Positions 9,373 through 19,470 of a stretch of 64,000 nucleotides of DNA are shown piece by piece. Both the position numbers and the translations under genes were made by a program. Origin of the DNA: Streptomyces sp. RPA4-2 (GTDB lineage Bacteria > Actinomycetota > Actinomycetes > Streptomycetales > Streptomycetaceae). Position 1 is the first letter of the stretch. Each line of letters opens with the position of its first letter. The notes below the pieces were generated by a model. The model ran no database searches. It was not told the origin of the DNA and saw only the letters and a program-made list of their open reading frames with translations. The stretch spans positions 8,246,001-8,310,000 of the forward strand of contig NZ_CP050975.2 in the NCBI RefSeq assembly GCF_012273515.2, written 5' to 3'.

Positions 9373-10356
9373 TCAGGCGGGCAGGGCGGCGAGCCAGTCG
9401 ATCAGGATGCGGTTGACGTCCTCGGGCCGTTCCTGCTGGATCCAGTGGCCGCAGTCGTCCAGGATGTGGGACGAGACCAGACCGGGCAGGGTCGTGGGGA
9501 ACGCCGCGATCGCGTCGGCCAGCCAGGTCGTGGACGCGTCGAGGGCGCCTCCGACGAACAGTGAGGGCTGGGTGACGGGCGCGCCGTCGTGGTCGGCCAG
9601 GTCCTCCCAGTCGCGGTCCATGTTCCGGTAGCGGTTGAGCGCCCCGCTCGTCCCGGTCCGCTCGAACTCCTCGGCGTAGACGTCGAGGGTGGACTCGTCG
9701 AGCCAGTGGGGGAGACGTCCGGCGGGAAACCGGTCACGCAGGGTTCCGCCGGGGCTCACGAAGTGCGGGTCCGGCGTGCCGGGGCCGGGCATGGTGTCGC
9801 CGGACAGCGCCGCGTAGAAGCCCGCGAGCCAGCCGCGGACGTCGGGCTCGATCTCGGCCTCGGCCCGGCCGGGCCGCTGGAAGTAGGAGACGTAGAACTC
9901 CTCGGGACCGCCCATCCGCGCGAAGACGTCGCTGGGGCGCGGACCGCCGCGCGGCGCGTAGGGCACGCTCAGCAGCCCGACCGCGTGGAACACGTCGGGG
10001 CGGACCAGCGCGGAGGTGGCGGCGATGGTGGAGCCCCAGTCGTGCCCGACGACGGTCGCGGACCGCTCACCGAGGGCGTGCACGACGGCGGCGCAGTCCT
10101 CCACCAGTTCCAGGATCCGGTACTCGGCCACGCCGTCGGGCCTGGAGGAGCGGCCGTAGCCGCGGACGTCGAGGGCGACCGCCCGGTAGCCGGCCGCGGC
10201 GAGCGCCGTCAGCTGGTGGCGCCAGGAGTACCAGGACTCCGGAAATCCGTGCACCAGCAGGACCAGTGGGCCGGTTCCCTGCTCCACCAGATGGATCCGG
10301 CCGGCCGGCGAGGTCACCAGACGGTGGGTGCGGTCTGCTGCGGACGACTTCGGCAC
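9373..10356 (-). CDS. Alpha/beta hydrolase, epoxide-hydrolase type
   Basis: This is an alpha/beta-fold hydrolase with the epoxide hydrolase pattern: oxyanion HGFPESWYSW near the N-terminus, nucleophile Asp in VVGHDWGSTIA, lid region, and a late His in LDDCGHWIQQERPE. Such enzymes open epoxides or cleave haloalkanes; the substrate is unknown. The GTG at 10356 is chosen because GGGAGGA precedes it and homologues begin just before the HRLVTSPAGRIHLVEQG block. An upstream GTG at 10434 would add 26 unconserved residues. Confidence 0.88.
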   Translation of the reverse strand: MPKSSAADRTHRLVTSPAGRIHLVEQGTGPLVLLVHGFPESWYSWRHQLTALAAAGYRAVALDVRGYGRSSRPDGVAEYRILELVEDCAAVVHALGERSATVVGHDWGSTIAATSALVRPDVFHAVGLLSVPYAPRGGPRPSDVFARMGGPEEFYVSYFQRPGRAEAEIEPDVRGWLAGFYAALSGDTMPGPGTPDPHFVSPGGTLRDRFPAGRLPHWLDESTLDVYAEEFERTGTSGALNRYRNMDRDWEDLADHDGAPVTQPSLFVGGALDASTTWLADAIAAFPTTLPGLVSSHILDDCGHWIQQERPEDVNRILIDWLAALPA

Positions 10357-10519
10357 GGATCCTCCCAGGACACTCCGGCTGCGGTGGGTGCGACGAGCGG
10401 GTTCCCGGGGGACCGGTCCTCCTCGTGTCGGCACTACGGGTGATCATGCGGGGAGCGGCGGGGCGCGGCCCAGTGATGTTGCCGATCCGGCAAAACCGGG
10501 CCGTCGCCGCGCACGCGGA

Positions 10520-11029
10520 TCACCTGCCCCGCCGGGCGTCCTCCAGGTCCAGCAGCCGCTGCTTGCGTTCCAGGCCCGCGGCGTACCCGGCGAGTGCGCC
10601 GCCGGCACCGATCACGCGATGGCAGGGGCGCACGACGAGCAGGGGGTTCGCGCCGATGGCGGTGCCCACGGCCCGCACCGCCGCGCGTGACGCCCCGATC
10701 CGCGAGGCGATCTCGCCGTAGCTGACCGTCGTGCCGTACGGGACGCTCTCGACGGCCTTCCACACCCGCCGCTGGAAGTCGGTGCCCGCCCCGCCGGCGT
10801 ACTCGATGGCGAAGTCGGTCAGGCCGCCCTCGAAGTAGGAGTTCAGCTGCGTGACGATGTCCGTGAACGCGCCGTCGTCCCGCGTCCATCCGTCGCGCAC
10901 GACGGCGCCGGACTTCTGGCCGGGCATGGAGAGCGACACGAGCGCCGTGCCGCCCCTCGCGGTGGCCGACTCCTCGCCCACGAGAAGCAGCTCGCCCAAG
11001 GGGCTGTCGATGGTCGTCCAGACCGTCAT
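10520..11029 (-). CDS. ogt: Methylated-DNA-protein cysteine methyltransferase
   Basis: The 169-aa suicide DNA repair protein moves the alkyl group from O6-alkylguanine to its own cysteine. The active site PCHR is at 135-138 (Cys136), preceded by the helix-turn-helix recognition helix region TVSYGEIASRIGASRAAVRAVG and the Asn of GANPLLVVRPCHR. Length is normal for Ogt/MGMT without an Ada domain. The start is the ATG at 11029. It is probably transcribed alone. Confidence 0.95.
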   Translation of the reverse strand: MTVWTTIDSPLGELLLVGEESATARGGTALVSLSMPGQKSGAVVRDGWTRDDGAFTDIVTQLNSYFEGGLTDFAIEYAGGAGTDFQRRVWKAVESVPYGTTVSYGEIASRIGASRAAVRAVGTAIGANPLLVVRPCHRVIGAGGALAGYAAGLERKQRLLDLEDARRGR

Positions 11030-11309
11030 CGGAGGTGTCCTTTCACGTGTGGTCCAAGCGGTGCGAGCACCGCTTCACCTGCCATGTTGCCGTGTTCCCC
11101 GCACGGCGTCCGGCGGGATTCGGACACCTAGTCGCGGGCGGCCGCCCGCACCCCGTGACGAGTGAGGGACCGAAGGCGCCCGCTCCTCGTCCTCGGCGCG
11201 ATGTTCGCCAGGACGACACGCGCCCTGCCGCCCACGCTCATCCGCTTCCCCATCGTCCGGAAGAGACTGGCGGACGGACTGGCGACCTCCGGAACGAAGG
11301 GCTGATCAC

Positions 11310-11602
11310 GTGCATCTCCCGTACCAGCGCGGGCGGTTGGACGACCTCCAGGACGACCCGGCAGCGTACGACACCGTTCTCGCCGCCGTCACCGAGGAGG
11401 CGCTGGCCCGCCTCACCCCGGACGGCAACCTCGAACACCCCGCGACCGTCCAGGACATCGGTGACACCTCGCTCGGCATCACCTCACTGCTGGCGCTCGC
11501 CACCAACTGCGCGCGGGCAGCGTCTCGGTGGCGTTCGACGACCGGATGACGCCGTCCCTGGTCGAGGCTGCGGGCACCTGTCTGCCGGGCCGGCGGCCGT
11601 GA
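11310..11602 (+). pseudogene. Acyl carrier protein-like gene with frameshift
   Basis: The first 79 codons encode an acyl-carrier-like helix bundle with LGITSLLALA, whose Ser would take the phosphopantetheine arm. The frame then runs into a stop near 11565, but the next frame continues the expected ACP ending (SVSVAFDDRMTPSLVEAAG) and stops at 11602. The total of 293 bases is one short of a multiple of three, so a single base is missing near 11512-11522. The repaired stop overlaps the next start as GTGA, which argues the two genes were meant to be translated together. Either a recent mutation or a sequencing error explains it. Confidence 0.65.
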
Positions 11603-12267
11603 ACCGCCGGCCCGGCTTCGGTCCGGTCGTCGACGGCTTCCTGTTGAGCCGCCCGATGGGCGAGGTGCGGGTGCGCGACGTCGAGAGCGACGGACTGACA
11701 GCCAAACTCGTCAGCAAGCCCGTCGTCACCCGCGACCACGTCCTGCGCCATCTCAGGTCGCTGTACGTCACGGACGGCACCAGCCTCTGGATGACGGTCG
11801 CCGTCGAACGGCTGGACGGGGAGCCGTACCTGCTCGCCGGAATGCCGTACGCCGCCGACGACGGCGACCGGGTCCGCAGGGTCGCGACGGCGGAGGTGGC
11901 GTCCGCCGGCACCCTCCGGCTGACGCACCCGCGGACCGAGGGCGCCGACCGCTTCGACGCCCGCGCCCGGACGACGCAGGAGGAGGCGGCCTTCGCCCTC
12001 GCCGCCGACCCGCGGGTCTACGGCAACCCCGACGAGGGCTGGCGTCACCTGGTCGCCTCCAGCGCGTTCGAGGCCGGTCCGGTTCCCGGCGCCCCGGAGG
12101 ACCTGCACGTCTTCGCCGTGCGCTACGGCTCCCCGGGTCCCTTCGCCCCCGTCGTGGAGTACGCGCCCGGGGGGCCGACGATCCGTACCGAGGCGTTCAC
12201 CGCACTGATGGGGAGTCCGGCGGGCGATGCGCGAGGGGAACCCGGGGCGCGGATCCGGAGGCGGTGA
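11599..12267 (+). CDS. Unrecognised protein coupled to the ACP gene
   Basis: The 222-aa soluble protein is of unknown family. The GTG at 11599 overlaps the stop of the repaired ACP frame (GTGA), implying translational coupling and possibly a joint role with a carrier-bound acyl group. No catalytic motif stands out. The open frame extends upstream to 11035, but that stretch has no coding character. The C-terminus overlaps the convergent kinase gene by 71 bp, which is unusual and may mean that one end is affected by a frame error. Confidence 0.6.
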   Translation: MNRRPGFGPVVDGFLLSRPMGEVRVRDVESDGLTAKLVSKPVVTRDHVLRHLRSLYVTDGTSLWMTVAVERLDGEPYLLAGMPYAADDGDRVRRVATAEVASAGTLRLTHPRTEGADRFDARARTTQEEAAFALAADPRVYGNPDEGWRHLVASSAFEAGPVPGAPEDLHVFAVRYGSPGPFAPVVEYAPGGPTIRTEAFTALMGSPAGDARGEPGARIRRR

Positions 12268-12904
12268 CCTCTGGTCCCACGACCAGATCGGCACGGGCCC
12301 GCGTCGCGGCGACCAGATCGGCGTTGCGCTGGTCCGTGCCGAGCACCCAGGCCACCGCCGTGTCGTGGTCCTTGCCGAACTCCTCGTGGCGGGCGACGAG
12401 TCGGCGCACGCGTTCGCTGTCGTCGAGCTCGCAGAACCAGACCTCGTCCAGCTGCGACCGTACGCGCTCCCACGCCGCGTCGCGCAGGAGGAGGTAGTTG
12501 CCCTCGGTGATGATCAGACGGGCGGTGCGGGGGACCGGGACGGCACCCGCGATCGGCTGCTCCAGGGTCCGCTCGAAGCCCGGCGCGTAGACGATGCCGT
12601 CGTCCTCGCCCCCGTCCTCGTCGCGCAGCCGGCGCAACAGCGCCGCGTAGCCCGCCGCGTCGAAGGTGTCGGGAGCGCCCTTGCGGTCCCGGCGGCCCAG
12701 GCGCTCCAGCTCGACGTCCGCGAGATGGAACCCGTCCATCGGCACCTGCGCGACCCAGCGGGAGTCGTCGCTGTTCAGCTCCCGGACCAGGCGCTCGGCC
12801 AGCGTCGTCTTGCCCGCTCCGGGACTTCCGGCGATGCCGAGGATCGCGCGCCGGTCCGGACGGACGAGGGACGCGGCCCGCTCCAGCAGGTCGTCGAAGG
12901 TCAT
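12197..12904 (-). CDS. Nucleoside/uridine-kinase-like P-loop kinase
   Basis: The 235-aa protein is of the uridine kinase/pantothenate kinase-like P-loop group (often annotated nucleoside or nucleotide kinase). Walker A GSPGAGKT is at 26-33, followed by PMDGFHLADVELERLG, YAPGFERTLEQPIAGAVPV and LIITEGNYLLL, all typical of the family. The ATG at 12904 overlaps the stop of the upstream DUF6191 gene as ATGA. The C-terminal extension past ADLVVGPE is poorly like other members and overlaps the convergent gene. The substrate is not known. Confidence 0.87.
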   Translation of the reverse strand: MTFDDLLERAASLVRPDRRAILGIAGSPGAGKTTLAERLVRELNSDDSRWVAQVPMDGFHLADVELERLGRRDRKGAPDTFDAAGYAALLRRLRDEDGGEDDGIVYAPGFERTLEQPIAGAVPVPRTARLIITEGNYLLLRDAAWERVRSQLDEVWFCELDDSERVRRLVARHEEFGKDHDTAVAWVLGTDQRNADLVAATRARADLVVGPEVTASGSAPRVPLAHRPPDSPSVR

Positions 12905-13218
12905 GAGCGGCGCCGAGGGCGCACGACCGCGGTGCCGGCGGCCAGATCGACGGTCGTACGGTGCGCGGGCGCCCCGTCCTCCTCGTCGTCCCGCATCACC
13001 AGGGCCGACCGCCGTTCCTCGAGCTCGTGCTGCTTGCCCGGCGAGAGACTCGCGTGCAGTTGCTCGAAGCCGGTGGCGGATATCTGTCCCTGCCGCGCAC
13101 CGTTGCGCCACGGCAGGAGGCCGGCGCGTCCGGCGCGGAGCAGCGCCTGGTCGGCGAAGGCCGCGAGGGTCAGTACGACGACGAGTCCCGGAAGGGTCAT
13201 GAAGACGGCGAATCCCAT
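12901..13218 (-). CDS. DUF6191 small membrane protein
   Basis: The 105-aa protein has one N-terminal membrane segment (MGFAVFMTLPGLVVVLTLAA) and the conserved cytoplasmic tail pattern LPWRNGARQGQISATGFEQL followed by HASLSPGKQHELEER and VMRDDEEDGAP. This matches the DUF6191 family seen widely in Streptomyces; its role is unknown. It is the first gene of a two-gene operon, overlapping the kinase start by 4 bp. Confidence 0.8.
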   Translation of the reverse strand: MGFAVFMTLPGLVVVLTLAAFADQALLRAGRAGLLPWRNGARQGQISATGFEQLHASLSPGKQHELEERRSALVMRDDEEDGAPAHRTTVDLAAGTAVVRPRRRS

Positions 13219-13290
13219 GCCACCAGTATCGGGCGCGGAGGCGGAGACCGGCCGACCCGGTTCCACCGGACCTGTGCCGGCTCGGGCGAC

Positions 13291-13324
13291 GGGTGCGGCC
13301 GGTGCCGGTGGTCCGGCCGCACCC
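13291..13324 (-). terminator. Hairpin terminator after serine hydrolase
   Basis: A perfect 12-bp inverted repeat (13291-13302 and 13313-13324, arm GGGTGCGGCCGG) with a 10-base loop lies 7 bp past the stop of the leftward serine hydrolase gene. Confidence 0.75.
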
Positions 13325-13331
13325 TGGCACG

Positions 13332-14735
<1,404 letters not shown>

Positions 14736-14750
14736 TCAGAAAGGGGCCGT

Positions 14751-16031
14751 TCAGCCGCCGAAGAGCTGGGTCCAGTAGGTGCCCGCGTCGCCGCCGCCCG
14801 CGAGGCCGACGCCTATGTGGGTGAAGCCGGGCTTGAGGATGTTGGCGCGGTGTCCGGGGCTGTCCATCCAGCCGCGGACGACCTCGGCGGCGGAGCGCTG
14901 GCCACAGGCGATGTTCTCGCCGATGGTCCGGCGCGCGGAGCCCGCCGCGGCGGCCCGGTCCCAGGGTCGGCTGCCGTCGGGAGAGGTGTGGGAGTAGAAG
15001 GCGCGGGCCACCATGTCGTCGCTGTGCGCCTGGGCCGCGACGGTGAGCGGGGTGTCGGCGAGGAGCGGCGGCAGGCCCTCACCGGCCCGTTCGGCGTTGG
15101 TCAGCGCGACGACCTCGCGCGCCGTCCGCGCCAAGCCGTCGGTGCTGAACGGCCGCGCCCACAGCGCCGTCCAGTACAGGTCGCCGGAACGGGGGTGGGC
15201 GACGTACGCGAGACCCGCCTGGGTGTACGCGCGGTCGTACAGCGTGGCGCGGGACCGCTCGGTGGTGAGGCAGTACTCGACGAACTCGCCGGGGGTGCGC
15301 GGGCCGGAGACGAGGTGTTCGCCCACGGTGAGATACGCGTACCCCGCGGCGGTGACGCGCTGGTAGACCGAAGTTCCGTCCGCACCCTGGGAGCTGAGGA
15401 GCCCGCGCGCCGCCATGTCGGAGGCGTGCGCCCGCGCGGCGCCGGCGAGCCGCGCGTCGAGCGACACGGGTGGGGAACCGGCGGCGGAGCGCACGGAGTT
15501 CACCAGCTCCAGGAAGCCGTCCGGGTCGGGTGCCGCGACCGCCGGGGCGTCGTCCTCGCTGATGTCGACCCCGAAGTCCCGCGCGATGCCGGCCAGTCCC
15601 TCCGCGTACCCCTGGCCCAGCGCCCGCAGCTTCCACTCCGGGCCGCGCCGGTAGATCTCCGCGAGCAGCAGCACGGTCTCCCGCTGCGGGCGCGGGGGAG
15701 TGAAGCGCGCCAGCGTGCGCCCGCCGGGGCCGGTGACGAGCAGGGTGGGGGCGGGCAGCCGGCCCAGCGGTGTGCCGGGATCGGCCGGGGTGACGAGCAC
15801 GGTGACCCGGCTCGCTCCGGAGCGCAGCCCCGGCGGGTCGACCGTCAGGCTCTCACCGGTGAGCCGGGCACCCGGTACCGCGGGCTGGTTGTAGAAGACG
15901 AAGTCGGCGTCACCGCGCACCTTGCCGGTGTCGTCGGTGATGAGCGCCGAGACGTCGAAGGGGCCCGGCACCCGGATCGTCAGGGTGCCGCCCGGCAGGG
16001 GCACGTTGCCCCCGGGAACCAGCTCGCTCAT
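14751..16031 (-). CDS. TerD-CAP-CAP fusion protein
   Basis: The 426-aa protein has an N-terminal TerD-type domain (about 1-160; PGGNVPLPGG start, then VFYNQP) fused to two CAP/SCP-PR1 domains (about 170-285 and 300-426). The second CAP is canonical (LTVAAQAHSDDM, SHTSPDGSRPWDR, IGENIACG, GWMDSPGHRANIL). The first lacks the SHxxPDG His and has GEH in place of GEN, so it is probably structural. TerD domains belong to the Ca2+-binding tellurite/stress system and CAP domains are usually secreted, yet no signal peptide is present. The ATG at 16031 is chosen because TerD homologues start there. Confidence 0.88.
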   Translation of the reverse strand: MSELVPGGNVPLPGGTLTIRVPGPFDVSALITDDTGKVRGDADFVFYNQPAVPGARLTGESLTVDPPGLRSGASRVTVLVTPADPGTPLGRLPAPTLLVTGPGGRTLARFTPPRPQRETVLLLAEIYRRGPEWKLRALGQGYAEGLAGIARDFGVDISEDDAPAVAAPDPDGFLELVNSVRSAAGSPPVSLDARLAGAARAHASDMAARGLLSSQGADGTSVYQRVTAAGYAYLTVGEHLVSGPRTPGEFVEYCLTTERSRATLYDRAYTQAGLAYVAHPRSGDLYWTALWARPFSTDGLARTAREVVALTNAERAGEGLPPLLADTPLTVAAQAHSDDMVARAFYSHTSPDGSRPWDRAAAAGSARRTIGENIACGQRSAAEVVRGWMDSPGHRANILKPGFTHIGVGLAGGGDAGTYWTQLFGG

Positions 16032-16105
16032 CGTGCCGCCCGTCGACGTGGTGATCCCCGCGGACCTCCGGCGCGGGCGTCCACGCCTTTGGCCCGCTCG
16101 GTCCG

Positions 16106-16417
16106 TCAACGTCCGGTGCGTGCGGGAGGGTTCCCGGGTTCGTCGGCGTCGAGCAGTTCCGGGCGGCGCAACGAGCGCAGGGCCAGCAGGAGTACGCCGA
16201 TGTCGTCCAGGTAGATGGGGTCGGGCAGCAAGTCCGTCGGGAGCAGCAGATAGGCGACGGCGCCCCAGAAGACCCAGCGGGAGCCGGTCGGCAGTCCGGC
16301 GCGCCGCAGATCGCGGCGCGCCCGTACGAGCCGGGTCAGGAGCACGATCGCGACCGCGAGCGCGACGGCACCCAGGATCGCGACGACGACGACCACTGTC
16401 CATGCCGTGGAATCCAT
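16106..16417 (-). CDS. YkvA-like DUF1232 membrane protein
   Basis: The 103-aa protein has an N-terminal membrane helix (TVVVVVAILGAVALAVAIVL) and a second hydrophobic segment with the DUF1232/YkvA core pattern YLLLPTDLLPDPIYLDDIG. The conserved PxDxxPD motif is complete. The function is unknown. It lies just upstream of the TerD-CAP gene on the same strand with a 74-bp gap and may be co-transcribed. Confidence 0.85.
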   Translation of the reverse strand: MDSTAWTVVVVVAILGAVALAVAIVLLTRLVRARRDLRRAGLPTGSRWVFWGAVAYLLLPTDLLPDPIYLDDIGVLLLALRSLRRPELLDADEPGNPPARTGR

Positions 16418-16522
16418 GAGTCCGTCCAGGGGTCTCGGCGGGAGGTTGCGTTTCTCCCTGTCGTCTTCCCGGCCACGGCGTTCGTACCGCCTCCCGTTCG
16501 GCCAGGTGCGGGGCGAGGACGT

Positions 16523-17437
16523 CTACGCGCCTTCGGGGGCGTCCTCGGGCAGGTCACGGCGGCAGAGGACGAAGTCGTCGAAGACGTGCCGGCCCGGCCG
16601 GTCGCCGACGGTGTCGATGGCCGCGCGGATGTCGGCCAGTTGGGCCGTCGTCATCTGCAGGGGCGGCTCGTCGGGCTGGTAGGTGGTCCGCACGGGATAG
16701 TCCACGCCCGGTTGCCGGGTCATCTCGATGTGACAGCCGAGCACCTGGGTGACCGGCCGGTCGGCGCAGAAATTGATCAGGCGGTCGACGGTGCGGGTGA
16801 AGGCCGGCCAGTCGTCGACGTACAGCCGGCCGGGGTAGACGGTGTCGCCGGTGAGAAGGAAACCGGTCCAGGGGTCGAAGTACGTCACGGAGGCCGCGTG
16901 ATGCCCGGGTGTGGCCAGGCACTCCAGGACCCGGCCGCCGAGGTCGACGCGGGCGACACCGTCCGGGTCCCGGTCGAATCCGAAGAACGTCCACGCTTCG
17001 TCGAGGGCCGCGTCCACCACCGTGGTGCGGGGGCGGTCGGTGAACTGGCCGTCTCCCGCGACGTGGTCGCCGTGCGGGTGGGTGTGCAGCACCAGCAGCT
17101 CGTAGTCGTCCCGGGGTTGCGCGGCCTGCCGGTCCCGGATCAGCCCGTCCACCACCCGTCGCAACGGGAAGTGCGCGGGCGAGGCCGTGGCACCGGTGTC
17201 GATGAGCACCGCCCGCGCTTCGCCGAACAGCAGGAACAGGAAGGGCGCCTCGTAGTCGACGGCCATGTTCTGCCGCAGGATCACCGTGTCCGCGTCGTGG
17301 ACGTGCACCTGGAGGTCCGGATCCGTGTTGTGCTTGGCCGACGGCGATCCGTGGATCCACCGCACATCGAGTGTCCGCGCCGCGGGGGTTCGCTCCTCTG
17401 CGCCGGCGTCCACGGCCCTGGGCCCCTGTGCGTCCAC
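16523..17437 (-). CDS. Metallo-beta-lactamase-fold hydrolase
   Basis: The roughly 304-aa MBL-fold enzyme has the full zinc-binding set: HTHPHGDH (about 118-125), a later His in ATPGHHAASVTYFD, Asp in LLTGDTVYPGRLY and a C-terminal His in LGCHIEMTRQ. MBL proteins of this kind hydrolyse thioesters, lactones or phosphoesters; the substrate is unknown. The GTG at 17437 is chosen since GGGAGAC lies just upstream; a GTG at 17461 would add 8 residues. No signal peptide is seen. Confidence 0.88.
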   Translation of the reverse strand: MDAQGPRAVDAGAEERTPAARTLDVRWIHGSPSAKHNTDPDLQVHVHDADTVILRQNMAVDYEAPFLFLLFGEARAVLIDTGATASPAHFPLRRVVDGLIRDRQAAQPRDDYELLVLHTHPHGDHVAGDGQFTDRPRTTVVDAALDEAWTFFGFDRDPDGVARVDLGGRVLECLATPGHHAASVTYFDPWTGFLLTGDTVYPGRLYVDDWPAFTRTVDRLINFCADRPVTQVLGCHIEMTRQPGVDYPVRTTYQPDEPPLQMTTAQLADIRAAIDTVGDRPGRHVFDDFVLCRRDLPEDAPEGA

Positions 17438-17486
17438 GACGTCTCCCGGTGGTCGTCGCACCGGAACCGTCGCCCGGCCCGGTGTC

Positions 17487-17870
17487 TCAGTTTCGCGTGG
17501 CGCCGCTGTCCGTGAGCGCGTGGGTGACCGCTCGGACGCTGCGGGCGATATGGCTGAGCTGCAGAACCTCGGCAGCGTACATCTTGATGGTGTGCTCGAT
17601 CACCGACTCCGGCAGTCCGAGGGCGGGCAGCTCGGACCGGGCGGTCTGCAGAGCCGTACGGGCGACGCGTATCTCGTGCTGCACCTGGATCTGTGCGTGG
17701 CGGCCGAGCAGGACGGGGTGCTTCATCAGGGTCGGATAGCTCGCGTAGCGGGCCGGCACCAGTTCGCGCAGCCACCTGGTGGCCGACCGCTCCCAGTCGA
17801 AGCTGCCGGGGGTCTTGACCTGGCACGGCCAGTCCGAGGTGATCGGTGAATACGTCAGGGCCATGTTCAT
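17487..17870 (-). CDS. Unrecognised small helical protein
   Basis: The 127-aa protein has no signal or membrane segment, is mostly predicted helical, and contains a run rich in Arg, Ala and Gln (HAQIQVQHEIRVARTALQTA). Codon use and a GGAAG just before the ATG at 17870 support a real gene; a second ATG two codons later is also possible. The long AT-rich upstream region could be its promoter. No function is proposed. Confidence 0.65.
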   Translation of the reverse strand: MNMALTYSPITSDWPCQVKTPGSFDWERSATRWLRELVPARYASYPTLMKHPVLLGRHAQIQVQHEIRVARTALQTARSELPALGLPESVIEHTIKMYAAEVLQLSHIARSVRAVTHALTDSGATRN

Positions 17871-18245
17871 CGCTTCCGGGTTACGTCGGCGGCAAGGGTG
17901 GTCAACGGTTCTGGGGCGGCCCCGGTCCAGGGGAAGGCCGGGGCCGCCACCGCGGGTCCCGTTCGCGCGGGGCCCGTCCGATCACCCGGAACCCGTTGCG
18001 GGTAGGAGCGGACGGCCCCGGATGGTCGTAGGACGCGACCTGGAGGCCTCCTGATCACGATCCGCGAGCAGTATTTATATATACCGCCAGTTTCGCAAGG
18101 GCATGAAAAAATTCATCCGCGATATGGGGTGATAGATCCCGTGATGCCGTGGTGAGGCGCGGTACGGGAGGGGGCGCCGGCGGGGTGGGGCAGGGGTGCC
18201 GGGCCCCTCAGGAGGGGGGGAGGGCGAAGGTCTTCCGTGAGAAGT
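17871..18245. promoter_or_regulatory. Intergenic region with AT-rich promoter island
   Basis: A 375-bp gap between the genes at 17487 and 18246. About 18068-18120 is strikingly AT-rich for this genome, with TATTTATATATA and a palindrome ATGAAAAAATTCAT at 18103-18116. Read leftward, TTGCGA followed by TATATAAATA resembles a sigma-70-type promoter for the gene starting at 17870. This is inference from base composition only. Confidence 0.4.
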
Positions 18246-19169
18246 TCAGTCCTTCAGGAAGAACTGGTGCTGTTCGGCGATCTGCTCGTACTCCTCCAGG
18301 CGGGCCTGTGTCCGCTCCGGATCGGCGTCGGTCATGGCCTGGAGCAGCGCCGCCGACATCACCACGGGCGCGGCGTACGAGTCGAAGACGAGCCGGGAGC
18401 CGGTGCCGACGGTGAAGGTGACGTCGGCCTCGTCGGCCAGCGGTCCGAGCGCCAGGTCGGTGATCAGGGCCACCTTCAGTCCGGCACTGCGCGCGACCCG
18501 TACCGCGGTGAGCGTCTCCTGCGCGTGCCGAGGCATTCCGAACGCCAGCAGCCAGGTGCCGCCCGCCTCGCGCGACTGGAGCAGCGCGTCGTACGCGACG
18601 CTTCCGCCCCGGGTCACCACCCGTACGTCGGGGTGGACGCGGCGCGCCGCGTAGGCGAAGTACTCGGCCAGCGACACCGAGATGCGCAGCCCGAGAACCG
18701 TCAGCGGTGTCGACTGCGAGAGCGCGCGACCGAGTTCGATCACCTGGTCCGGGTCGGCGAAGTCGCGCCGCAGGTTCTCCAGGTTCTCGATCTCCACGTC
18801 CACCGCGGCCTGCAGCTCGTTGCCGCGGTCCACGGTGGGCGCGCCCGGGGTGCTGCCCAGGGTGCTGAGCGCGATGGCCTGGAGCTTCTCCCGCAACGCG
18901 GGGTAACCGCTGAAGCCGACCGCCGCGGCGAAGCGGGTCACGGACGGCTGGCTCACCCCGACGCGCTCCGCGAGATCGGTGATCGACAGGAAGGCGGCCT
19001 CGGTGATGTGCTCGATCAGGTACTGGGCGATACGGCGCTGCCCCGGCGAGAGCCGTGTCCCGTCGAAGAGTTCCCGGAGCTGGGACGTGGGCGCCGCGCC
19101 CGCCTCCGGAGCCGTCTTTCCCGACGTGATCGCGGACGCCTGCGCGCGCGCCTGCTGCGGCGATGGCAC
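18246..19169 (-). CDS. MurR/RpiR family transcriptional regulator
   Basis: The 307-aa regulator has an N-terminal RpiR-type helix-turn-helix (about 30-95; LSITDLAERVGVSQPSVTRF) and a C-terminal SIS sugar-phosphate-binding domain (about 135-270). RpiR proteins sense phosphosugars and control sugar or amino-sugar use. The GTG at 19169 is fixed by AAGGAGG eight bases upstream, which makes the GTG at 19193 unlikely. It is transcribed away from the GH105 gene, so the 300-bp gap is a shared regulatory region and that hydrolase is a plausible target. Confidence 0.92.
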   Translation of the reverse strand: MPSPQQARAQASAITSGKTAPEAGAAPTSQLRELFDGTRLSPGQRRIAQYLIEHITEAAFLSITDLAERVGVSQPSVTRFAAAVGFSGYPALREKLQAIALSTLGSTPGAPTVDRGNELQAAVDVEIENLENLRRDFADPDQVIELGRALSQSTPLTVLGLRISVSLAEYFAYAARRVHPDVRVVTRGGSVAYDALLQSREAGGTWLLAFGMPRHAQETLTAVRVARSAGLKVALITDLALGPLADEADVTFTVGTGSRLVFDSYAAPVVMSAALLQAMTDADPERTQARLEEYEQIAEQHQFFLKD

Positions 19170-19470
19170 CGATGTGCCTCCTTCATGTCCCACGAGGATT
19201 CAACATAGCTCACGGACCGTGCTCACCAGGGCATGGATGACCACACGCAGTAGCTCACCGCACGCGGGGGGAGGCGTGGCGCGAAGGCCGGGAACCGGGT
19301 GGGTGACATCGCCCGGCGGGGACGCGGGACGGCACGGCGACGGTCTCGCCACCTGACGATCGTACGTGGACATGAACTCGGTCTGGTTCGGGCCAAGTTG
19401 ACGACCGCCCATGGACAGTGCGCGGGGCGGGAGTTGAGGATGAGGATCCCCATCCGTAGGAGTTGTTCAT
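19170..19470. promoter_or_regulatory. Divergent control region RpiR / GH105
   Basis: About 300 bp between divergent starts, with no gene seen. It contains the self-complementary ACGATCGT near 19356 and the AGGAG ribosome site of the GH105 gene. No operator can be assigned with confidence. Confidence 0.4.

Noticed and set aside
11035..11598. Upstream extension of the 222-residue protein frame.
   Set aside because: It lacks coding character and runs across the ACP gene in another frame; the coupled GTG at 11599 is preferred.
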